This document shows, in pieces, positions 1 to 10,000 of a DNA stretch of 64,000 nucleotides. The position numbers were made by a program, and so were the translations under genes. The notes under the pieces are model-generated. The model had not been told where the DNA came from and made no database searches. It saw only the letters and a program-made list of their open reading frames with translations. The stretch's first letter is position 1; each line of letters begins with the position of its first letter. Location of the stretch: NCBI RefSeq assembly GCF_021495345.1, contig NZ_CP099397.1, positions 1,736,001-1,800,000 of the forward strand. Direction: 5' to 3'. The DNA comes from Pseudomonas hydrolytica (lineage in GTDB: Bacteria > Pseudomonadota > Gammaproteobacteria > Pseudomonadales > Pseudomonadaceae).

Positions 1-1367
1 ATGTCGTCGAGCAGGGTGCGCGGGCTGGGCCCGCTCTGCGCTGCACGCTGGATCGCCGGTTGCCGACGGGCGTGCCACCACAGGCCGAAGCCGAGCAGGG
101 TGCTCAGGCTGAGCAGGGCGCACGCCAGCTGCCAGGGCCACAGCTCCGGACCCTCGATCACCTGAGTCGTCACCATCGGCGTGTTGGGCTGTTCCTCGTT
201 CTGCAGTTGCGGGTTCTCCGCGACCTGCAGGGTGCGCGGCGACAGGGTGGTGCGCTCCAGGCTGTCGGTCTGGGTGTTCCACCACACCACTTCGAGCGGC
301 GGCAGGTCGAAGCTGCCGCTGCGGCTGGGCACCAGTGCCTCGCGTTCCTCGCGGGTGCCGATGACGCCGTTTTCGCTCTTCTGATCGCTCAGTTGCGGCT
401 GGTCGGGATACCGGCGCAGCCCTTCCACCTGGGTGGCCGGTAGCGGTGGCAGCTGTGCGCTGGAGAGGCCGTCGACCTTGAGAATGAGGCGGCGGGTCAG
501 CGAGTCGCCGACCTGGCTCTGCTCCGGTTGCGGGTTCCAGGTTTCCGCCAGGCCCAGGGCGCGAGCCGGCAACCAGGGCGCGTCGGCGGGGTAGTCGGCG
601 GGTTTGGCCTTGACCTGCAGGGGGATGTCCGGCGACTTCACTCGCGACACTCGACCCGAACGGGGGCCGAAGGGCAGGAAATCGCTGCCGCCGGAACGGT
701 CGACCAGGGTGGCGCTGAACGTCTGGCCGGGAATGACCAGCTCACCGCTACGCTGCGGGTAGATGGCGTACTGCAGTTCGATCACGCCGTGACGCACGCC
801 GCCGATGCTTTTTTCGTAGGTGCGCGGCTCGCCGAGTTGCTCGATGCGCGCATCCTTCATCTGCAGCGGGGTCAGGCTGTTGTCGTCATACATCGAGACC
901 GAATGGTAGATGCGCAGGGTCAGTACGGCCTGGGCCTGCACGTAGACGCTGTCCTGATCGAGGCTGGCGTCGATGAACACCGGGGCCAGTTTCTCACCGT
1001 TGCCGCGGTCGCCGGCCGCTTCGACCTGCAGCGTGATCGGCAGGGTTTCGGCGTCTTCCAGGCGAATCGGCGGAATCACCACCTCGCCACTGCGCCTGGG
1101 CTGCAGTGTCAGGATCCAGCGCGTGCTGGCGCGCGGCGTATCGCCGATGCTGCTGAGGCGATTGACCTGACGGCTGCCGACGATCTCGAAGTGCTCGTCC
1201 AGCGGGCTCAGGTCGGGGCGGCCGAAGCGGGTGGGGTCGGTGGATTCGAGGGTCAGCACCACGGTCTCGCCCTCGCTGAGGCGGGTGCGGTCGACGCTGG
1301 CGAAGAAGGCTTCGGCGCTGGCCTGGCCCGCGACCAGTAGGAGAAGCAGGATGGCGAGACGCTTCAT
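1..1367 (-). CDS. BatD-like protein (partial, C-terminus off the window)
   Basis: Reading leftward from ATG at 1367 gives an open frame of about 455 residues that runs off the left edge. It starts with a clear signal peptide (MKRLAILLLLLVAGQASA), followed by a beta-rich periplasmic region with repeated Arg-Ser-Gly-Glu turns (RRSGEVVIPP, QRSGELVIPG, RSGSFDLPP), typical of BatD (oxygen tolerance) proteins. A membrane segment lies near residues 406-432. The start codon overlaps the stop of the upstream VWA-TPR gene as ATGA, so the two are translationally coupled. BatD proteins accompany BatA/BatB VWA proteins and a MoxR ATPase in the envelope; their molecular role is not settled. Family assignment comes from architecture and operon position. 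Confidence 0.8.
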   Translation of the reverse strand, partial: MKRLAILLLLLVAGQASAEAFFASVDRTRLSEGETVVLTLESTDPTRFGRPDLSPLDEHFEIVGSRQVNRLSSIGDTPRASTRWILTLQPRRSGEVVIPPIRLEDAETLPITLQVEAAGDRGNGEKLAPVFIDASLDQDSVYVQAQAVLTLRIYHSVSMYDDNSLTPLQMKDARIEQLGEPRTYEKSIGGVRHGVIELQYAIYPQRSGELVIPGQTFSATLVDRSGGSDFLPFGPRSGRVSRVKSPDIPLQVKAKPADYPADAPWLPARALGLAETWNPQPEQSQVGDSLTRRLILKVDGLSSAQLPPLPATQVEGLRRYPDQPQLSDQKSENGVIGTREEREALVPSRSGSFDLPPLEVVWWNTQTDSLERTTLSPRTLQVAENPQLQNEEQPNTPMVTTQVIEGPELWPWQLACALLSLSTLLGFGLWWHARRQPAIQRAAQSGPSPRTLLDD

Positions 1368-3130
1368 CGATTTGGGTCCTGACGCTGTTGCTGTTCGTAC
1401 CAGAATTTGCGCCGCAGCAGTTCGCCCGGATCGTCCGGGATCTGCCGCAGCCATTGCTCCAGGGCCTGGCGACGTTCGTCGGCGCTGCCCAGGTCGGCTT
1501 CGCCGCGTGGGCGTTCGAGCGCCTCGCTGTCGTTCGCCGGCTGCGGCTCGCCGGTCTGGGGCAACGCTTGCGCGGCGCTGTCGTTGCCGTTATCGGCGCT
1601 TTGCGCTTCGTCACCTCCCGCCGGCTCACCCGGTTTGCTCGGCTGCGCCGGTTGGCCGGGCTGGGGCTCGTTGCCCTGGCTGGCTGGAGATTCGTTGGCC
1701 GTGTCGGATTCGCCGTCCTGTTCCGCCTGCTGCGTCTGGTCGCTGTCGGCCGAGCTCTGCTGCTGTTCGCGTTGGCGCAGCGCCTCTTCGACCAGGGCCT
1801 TGTTGTGCTGTGCGGCGCTCAGGTCGGGCTGGCGTTCCAGCGCCTGCTCGAAGGCGTCCAGCGCCGCCTCCAGTTCGCCGGCCTTGGCCAGCGCGTTGCC
1901 GCGGTTGTAGTGATCCGCGGCGCTGTCGCCCTGGGCGAAGCGCTCGGCCGCGGCGGCGTAATCGCCGGCCTCGTACAGTGCCTTGCCCTGCCATTGGCGG
2001 TCGTGGAAACGCTGCGCCGCCTCGGCGGGGCGCTGCGCGTCGAGCAGGCGCTGGCCCTGCTGGTCCGGGCGCAGCCAGAGATCGTCGAAGCTGAACGCGT
2101 GGCTGGCCTGCGGCGGCAACATCAGCAGCAGCGGCAGGCAGAACAGCCAGCCACGGCGTCCGGCAAAGGCGGCGAGCAACAGAAGCGGCAGGAGCAACCA
2201 ATAGCCCTGATCGATCTGGGCATCGAGCTGGGTCGGCTCTCCCGCGGCACGCAGCGCCTGCGGGCTGTCGAGCAGGCCAAGGCGGCGCAGGTCCTCGTCA
2301 TCCAGGCGCATCGATGCGTAGCGCCCGGCATGCGCCTCGGCGGTCTCACGCAGGCCGCGGGCATCGAGGCGGGGAATCAGGATGGCGCCGCGCTCGTCCT
2401 TGAGAAAGCTGCCGTCTTCCTGCACCACCGGCGCGCCTTCGCGGCTGCCGACACCGAGGATGAGCAGCGGCACGGTGCGTTTCTCCAGCGCCTGGCGGAT
2501 GCCGCTGCGCTCCTGCTCGTCCAGCGCGCTGGTGATCAGCAGCAGACGTCCCTGACCCAGCTGCGCCTGATCCAGCAGTTGCAGGGCGCGGACCACGGCC
2601 AGATCGGCGCGGCGGCCCGGTTCGGGCATCAGGGACGGCTTGAGCGCTTCGAGCAGATTGCTGCTGGTGGCCAGGTCGTCGGACAGCGGCACCAGGCCAT
2701 GGGCGCTGCCGGCATAGACGATGATCGCGGTCTGCGCGTCGCGCCGGGCTTCGAGCAGGTCGAGCAGCTTGCGCCGCGCCTGCTCCAGACGATTGGGCGG
2801 GCCGTCGGTGGCGAGCATCTGCGGGGTCAGCTCCAGCAGCACCAGCAGCGGGTCGGCCGGCTTCTGGTTGCTTTGCTCGACGCGCTGCCAGCTGGGGCCG
2901 AGCAGGGCCAGCAGCGCCAGTGCCCAGGCCAGGCCGAGGGCGAGCCAGGGCAGCTTGCTGGTGCGGCCGCTACCGCCCTTGAGCAGGGTCTGGTGAAAGG
3001 CTTCCGGCAGCAGCAGCTGCCAGCGCCCGCTCTGCCGCTTGCGGTGCCACAGCCGCCAGAGCAGCCAGGCCAGCAGGGGCACCAGCGCCAGCCATAGCGG
3101 GCGCAGCCAGTCCGGCCAGAGCAGGCTCAT
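1364..3130 (-). CDS. VWA domain and TPR protein (BatB/BatC-like fusion)
   Basis: This 588-residue membrane protein has N-terminal hydrophobic segments (about 10-28 and 60-80), a von Willebrand factor A domain (about 94-285), a second hydrophobic stretch near 300-345, a TPR region (NRGNALAKAGELEAALDAF) and a long Gln/Glu/Ser/Pro-rich tail. It combines in one chain what Bacteroides encodes as BatB and BatC. The expected MIDAS motif DxSxS is replaced at residues 100-104 by ELTPQ, so divalent metal binding is probably lost in this copy, unlike in its neighbour. It overlaps the gene before it by 4 bp and the BatD gene after it by 4 bp. The role is inferred to be scaffold or regulator of a MoxR-Bat envelope complex. 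Confidence 0.85.
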   Translation of the reverse strand: MSLLWPDWLRPLWLALVPLLAWLLWRLWHRKRQSGRWQLLLPEAFHQTLLKGGSGRTSKLPWLALGLAWALALLALLGPSWQRVEQSNQKPADPLLVLLELTPQMLATDGPPNRLEQARRKLLDLLEARRDAQTAIIVYAGSAHGLVPLSDDLATSSNLLEALKPSLMPEPGRRADLAVVRALQLLDQAQLGQGRLLLITSALDEQERSGIRQALEKRTVPLLILGVGSREGAPVVQEDGSFLKDERGAILIPRLDARGLRETAEAHAGRYASMRLDDEDLRRLGLLDSPQALRAAGEPTQLDAQIDQGYWLLLPLLLLAAFAGRRGWLFCLPLLLMLPPQASHAFSFDDLWLRPDQQGQRLLDAQRPAEAAQRFHDRQWQGKALYEAGDYAAAAERFAQGDSAADHYNRGNALAKAGELEAALDAFEQALERQPDLSAAQHNKALVEEALRQREQQQSSADSDQTQQAEQDGESDTANESPASQGNEPQPGQPAQPSKPGEPAGGDEAQSADNGNDSAAQALPQTGEPQPANDSEALERPRGEADLGSADERRQALEQWLRQIPDDPGELLRRKFWYEQQQRQDPNR

Positions 3131-4131
3131 GCGCGCCTCCGCAGGCGCAGGGGCAGATCGGGCCAGAGCGTACGACCTGCCAGCACCACCGAACCGAGCA
3201 GCGCCAGGGCCAGCGGCCAGGCATACAGGGCCTTGGCCGGACGGGCCAGGGTGGGCTGCTGGGCGACCGGCTCGAGACGATCCAGGGTCAGCTCGATCTG
3301 GGTCAGCTCGGCCTGATTGCGCGCGCGAAAGTACTCGCCGCCGGTGGCCTCGGCGATGGCGCGCAGGCTGGTTTCGTCCAGGTCCAGCGCGCTGAAGCCG
3401 AAGGCGCCGAGCACGCCGCTCTGGCGAGGGTCGGCGCCGATGCCGATGGCATAGATGCGCACCCCTTCCTCGGCCGCCAGTTGCGCGGCGACCATCGGGT
3501 CGATCTCGCCGCCGTTGTTGGCGCCATCGGTGATCAGCACCAGCACGCGGCTCTGCGCCGGGCGCTGGCGCAGGCGCTTGACCGCCAGGCCGATGGCATC
3601 GCCGATGGCGGTGTTCTTGCCGGCGATGCCGATCATGGCTTCGTCCAGCCAGGTGCGCACGGTGTGGCGGTCGAAGGTCAGCGGCGCCTGCAGATAGGCC
3701 TGGCTGCCGAACAGGATCAGGCCGACCCGATCGCCTCGTCGGTCCTCGATGAAGTCACCGAGCAGGCGTTTGACCAGTTCCAGGCGACTGATCGGCTGCT
3801 CGTCCCAGTGCATGTCTTCGTAGGCCATGGAGCCGGAGACATCCACCGCCAGCAGCAGGTCGCGGCCGCTGGCCGGCAGTGGTAGCGGTTCACCGACCCA
3901 TTGCGGGCGGGCCGCGGCGCACAGCAGAAGGAGCCAGAGCAGGGCCAGCGGCGCCTGCTGGCGCCAGCTCGGCAGGCCGACGCGGGCACGGCGTCCACTG
4001 AGCGCCTGCAGTTCGTCGAGGAAGCTGACGCGCAGCGCCGCATCACCGCTGTCGGCCGGCGGCAACAGCAGGCGCAACAGCCAGGGCAGCGGCGCGAGCA
4101 GGAAGATCCACGGCCAGGCGAGCTCAAACAT
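3127..4131 (-). CDS. VWA domain-containing membrane protein (BatA-like)
   Basis: The 334-residue protein has hydrophobic N-terminal segments (about 5-24 and 60-75), a VWA domain with an intact MIDAS (D97-V-S99-G-S101, then TDGANNGG) and a C-terminal membrane helix near 303-322 followed by an Arg-rich tail. This is the BatA/YfbK-like architecture with the VWA domain facing the periplasm between two anchors. The intact metal site contrasts with the degenerate site of the downstream VWA-TPR gene, so the pair probably divides ligand-binding and structural roles. It overlaps the DUF4381 gene by 8 bp and the next VWA gene by 4 bp, within a tightly coupled operon. Confidence 0.88.
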   Translation of the reverse strand: MFELAWPWIFLLAPLPWLLRLLLPPADSGDAALRVSFLDELQALSGRRARVGLPSWRQQAPLALLWLLLLCAAARPQWVGEPLPLPASGRDLLLAVDVSGSMAYEDMHWDEQPISRLELVKRLLGDFIEDRRGDRVGLILFGSQAYLQAPLTFDRHTVRTWLDEAMIGIAGKNTAIGDAIGLAVKRLRQRPAQSRVLVLITDGANNGGEIDPMVAAQLAAEEGVRIYAIGIGADPRQSGVLGAFGFSALDLDETSLRAIAEATGGEYFRARNQAELTQIELTLDRLEPVAQQPTLARPAKALYAWPLALALLGSVVLAGRTLWPDLPLRLRRRA

Positions 4132-4614
4132 GCTTGCGAATCCAGATGGCGATGGCCTGGTCGAGCTCGCCTATGGCCTTGTCGCTGAGGGTGCACTGCG
4201 GCTTGTAGGCGCCTTCCACCAGGATCATCCAGCGCGTCAGGCCGGCCGCCGGGCAGCGGTTGTCGAGAAAGGCCAGCCAGGCGCGGCTGCTCAGCACATG
4301 GCTGTGGCTGTCCGGGTAGCGCTCGCGGCACAGGCGCTTGAGCAGCGCGTTGATCTGCTGCAGCCAGGGGCCGGCCGCGGCGCCGTCGTAGGGTTTGCGC
4401 AACTGCGCCAGCTCCTGCAGGGCGGCCTGGCGCAGCGGGTCGAGGGGCTGTTCGACAGCCACCTTGCGCTGTCGCCGGTGCCAGCGTCGCAGCAGGTGCC
4501 AGAGCCCCCAGCCGAGCAGGGGCAGCAGCACGGCGAGCAGCCACCAGCCCGGTGCGGGCGGCCACCAGAGCACGGGCGGCGGATCGATCGGCGGCAGCAA
4601 CTGGTCGATGGGGT

Positions 4615-4618
<4 letters not shown>
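4124..4618 (-). CDS. DUF4381 domain-containing protein
   Basis: The 164-residue protein has a Pro/Trp-rich N-terminus (LLPPIDPPPVLWWPPAPGWW) running into one membrane helix (about 24-44), a basic stretch (RRWHRRQRK) and a soluble cytoplasmic domain. This matches the DUF4381 family found only in MoxR/VWA operons. Start ATG at 4618 overlaps the stop of the DUF58 gene (ATGA), and the end overlaps the BatA-like gene. No enzymatic motif is visible; it is probably a membrane accessory of the complex. Confidence 0.8.
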
Positions 4619-5559
<941 letters not shown>

Positions 5560-5571
5560 GAGCTTCAGCCC

Positions 5572-5630
5572 GTAGCCCGGATGTAATCCGGGGAGGCCGC
5601 GCAATCAGTCCCGGATTGCATCCGGGCTAC
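5572..5630. repeat. REP-like inverted repeat (GTAGCCCGGATG family), copy 1
   Basis: Two 21-nt arms, 5572-5592 starting GTAGCCCGGATG and 5610-5630 ending CATCCGGGCTAC, are inverted and match at 20 of 21 positions, with a 17-nt spacer. The same element recurs at 27192-27249, 35172-35235 and 57966-58025. It lies in the gap between moxR and the DUF58 gene, where a stem could affect mRNA stability or termination. Confidence 0.85.
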
Positions 5631-5659
5631 GTGGGGCGAGCGCATGGGGCGCGGCTGCA

Positions 5660-6619
<960 letters not shown>

Positions 6620-7058
6620 CGTCGGGCTCTTCTGGCGGATGAGCGAGGCTGACTGCTGCCTCGCATGCAGACCGCCGACTTTAATGCATTTGCCGCTTCA
6701 GCCGCTATGCATGGCACCCTGCGTTATGCCGGGACGGTCACAGGAATGGCCGATGGCGACAGTTGGCCCGGTGCAGAGCGGCGTTCAGGTGGCCTGCGCA
6801 CCTGCGCAGGCCGTCATCTGCAAGCGATCCGCACTATCTCGGTGCGCCCTTGAAAGAAAATGTCGCAGCGCCGCAAGCGGTTGTCGGCCATCCCTCGTTA
6901 AGCTCAGCGGCTATATGTGACCAGTCGGTCGCTTGGCTCGCGCCGGTCCGCATGCGACTCGCAGATGTCATTGTCGCTTCATGGACTAACGTTGAACTAA
7001 CACCGAGCGGCATCGATCCAGACTTCCTGTCGAACCATCAGCCCAATGGAGCAAAACC
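6620..7058. other. Intergenic region between moxR and gdhB (divergent promoters)
   Basis: This 439-bp gap between divergent genes has no convincing coding frame; the short frames present lack ribosome sites and family features. It holds an ArgR-like site at 6861-6887 and, just before gdhB, a GGAG ribosome site near 7048. A further isolated TGTCGC at 6972 lacks the AA and a partner half-site. I could not place sigma-70 boxes with confidence. Confidence 0.6.
6861..6887 (+). promoter_or_regulatory. Candidate ArgR binding site upstream of gdhB
   Basis: TGTCGC at 6861-6866 is followed by 8 nt, AA at 6875-6876, 5 nt, and TGTCGG at 6882-6887. This fits the P. aeruginosa ArgR pattern of two directly repeated half-sites TGTCGC-N8-AA-N5, except that the second half lacks the AA. 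It lies about 170-200 bp before the gdhB start. In P. aeruginosa gdhB is an ArgR target, which supports the reading. Confidence 0.6.
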
Positions 7059-10000
7059 ATGGCGTTCTTTACGGCGGCCAGCAAAGCCGACTTCCAGCAC
7101 CAACTGCAAGCGGCCCTGGCGCAGCACGTGAGTGAGCAGGCACTGCCACAAATGGCCCTGTTCGCCGAACAATTCTTCGGCATCATCGCCCTCGAAGAGC
7201 TGACTCAGCGGCGCCTGTCCGATCTGGTCGGCTGCACGCTGTCGGCCTGGCGCATGCTGGAGCGTTTCGATCACGGCTCGCCGCAGGTTCGCGCCTTCAA
7301 CCCCGACTACGAGAAGCACGGCTGGCAGTCCACCCATACGGCGGTGGAAATTCTGCATGGCGATATTCCGTTCCTGGTCGATTCGGTGCGCATGGAGCTC
7401 AACCGTCGCGGCTACAGCATCCATACCCTGCAGAACAGTGTGTTCAGCGTGCGCCGTGACGCGAACGGCGAACTGCTGGAAATCCTCCCGCGCGGCACCC
7501 AGGGCGAGGGTGTGCTGCAGGAAGCGCTGATGTTCCTGGAGATCGATCGCTGCTCCAGCTCCGCCGAGCTGAAAACCCTGGAAAAGGCCATTCACGAAGT
7601 CTTCGGCGACGTGCGCATGAGCGTCGCCGACTTCCAGCCGATGAAGGCCAAGGCGCGCGAGCTGCTGGCCTGGCTGGATCGCGCCAAGCTCAAGGTGGAC
7701 AAGGCCGAGCTCGAGGAAATCAAGGTCTACCTCAACTGGCTGCTGGACAACCACTTCACTTTCCTCGGTTACGAGGAGTTCACCGTCGCGCCCAGCGCCG
7801 ACGGCGGCACCATGGTCTACGACGAGAAGTCCCTGCTCGGTCTGTCCAAGCGCCTGCGCACCGGGCTGACCGCCGAGGAGCTGCACATCGAGCCGGAGGC
7901 CGTGGCCTACCTGCGCGAGCCGCAGCTGCTGTCCTTCGCCAAGGCGGCGGTACCGAGCCGCGTGCACCGTCCGGCCTACCCGGATTTCGTCTCCATCCGC
8001 GAACTCGATGCCAAGGGCAACGTGGTCAAGGAATGCCGCTTCATGGGCCTGTACACCTCGGCGGTGTACGCCGAGAGCGTGTGGAACATCCCCTACATCC
8101 GCCGCAAGGTGGACGTGATCAAGCAGCGCTCGGGCTTCGACAGCAGCGCCCACCTGGGCAAGGAACTGGCCCAGGTGCTGGAAGTGCTGCCGCGCGACGA
8201 CCTGTTCCAGACTCCGGTGGACGACCTGTTCAATACCGCGCTGGCCATCGTGCAGATTCAGGAGCGCAACAAGATTCGCGTGTTCCTGCGTCGCGATCCC
8301 TACGGCCGCTTCTGCTACTGCCTGGCCTACGTGCCGCGCGACGTCTACTCCACCGAAACCCGCCTGAAGATCCAGCAGGTGCTGATGGATCGTCTGCAGG
8401 CCACCGATTGCGAGTTCTGGACCTTCTTCTCCGAGTCGGTGCTGGCGCGCGTGCAATTCATCCTGCGCGTCGACCCGAAGAACAAGACCCAGATCGACCC
8501 GGTGCGCCTGGAGAAGGAAGTCATCCAGGCCTGCCGTTCGTGGAAGGACGACTACGCCAGCCTGATGGTGGAGAGCTTCGGCGAGGCCCAGGGCACCAAC
8601 GTGCTGGCCGAGTTCCCCGGCGGCTTCCCGGCCGGCTACCGCGAGCGTTTCGCCCCGCATTCGGCGGTGGTGGACATGCAGCACCTGCTCAGCCTGAGCA
8701 ACGACAAACCGCTGGTGATGAGCTTCTACCAGCCGCTGGCGCAGGGCGATCAGCAGCTGCACTGCAAGCTGTACCATGCCGACACGCCGCTGCCGCTGTC
8801 CGACGTGCTGCCGATTCTGGAGAACCTCGGCCTGCGCGTGCTCGGCGAGTTCCCCTACAAGCTGCGCCGCAATGACGGCCGCGAATTCTGGATTCACGAC
8901 TTCGCCTTTACCTACGCCGAAGGCCTGGATGTCGACATTCAGCAGCTCAACGACACGCTGCAGGACGCCTTCATCCATATCGTCGGCGGCGATGCCGAGA
9001 ACGATGCCTTCAACCGCCTGGTGCTGATCGCCGCCATGCCCTGGCGTGACGTCGCCCTGCTGCGTGCCTATGCGCGTTATCTCAAGCAGATCCGCCTGGG
9101 CTTCGACCTCAGCTACATCGCCTCGACCCTGATCAACCACGCCGATATCGCCAAGGAGCTGGTGCGCCTGTTCCGCACCCGTTTCTACCTCGCGCGCAAG
9201 CTCACCGCCGAGGATCTGGAAGACAAGCAGCAGAAGCTCGAGCAGGCCATCCTGGCTGCGCTGGACAACGTCGCCGTACTCAACGAAGACCGCATCCTGC
9301 GTCGCTACCTGGACCTGATCAAGGCGACCCTGCGTACCAACTTCTTCCAGGCCGATGCCAGCGGCGCGGCCAAGTCCTATTTCAGCTTCAAGCTCAGCCC
9401 GCGCCTGATCCCGGAGATTCCGCGGCCGGTGCCGAAGTTCGAGATCTTCGTCTACAGCCCGCGCGTCGAGGGCGTGCACCTGCGCTTCGGCGACGTCGCC
9501 CGCGGCGGCCTGCGCTGGTCGGACCGCGAGGAGGATTTCCGTACCGAGGTGCTCGGCCTGGTCAAGGCGCAGCAGGTGAAGAACGCGGTGATCGTGCCGA
9601 TGGGCGCCAAGGGCGGCTTCGTGCCGCGCAAGATGCCGGTTGGCGGTTCGCGTGACGAGGTGATGGCCGAGGGCATCGCCTGCTACCGCATCTTCATCAG
9701 CGGCTTGCTGGATATCACCGACAACCTCAAGGAAGGCGAGGTGGTGCCGCCGGTCAATGTGGTGCGCCACGACGCCGACGATCCCTACCTGGTGGTGGCG
9801 GCGGACAAGGGCACCGCGACCTTCTCCGACATCGCCAACGGCATCGCTGCCGAATACGGCTTCTGGCTCGGCGACGCGTTCGCCTCCGGCGGTTCGGCCG
9901 GTTACGACCACAAGGGCATGGGCATCACCGCCAAGGGCGGCTGGGTCTCGGTGCAGCGCCACTTCCGCGAGCGCGGCATCGACGTGCAGAAGGACAACGT

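Noticed and set aside
1388..3097. A 569-codon plus-strand frame opposite the VWA-TPR gene
   Set aside because: Mirror of a real gene with clear VWA and TPR motifs; the antisense product is compositionally biased and has no recognisable domain.
6665..6920. Short frames in the moxR-gdhB gap
   Set aside because: They lack ribosome sites and family features, and they overlap the ArgR-like site and the likely promoters.
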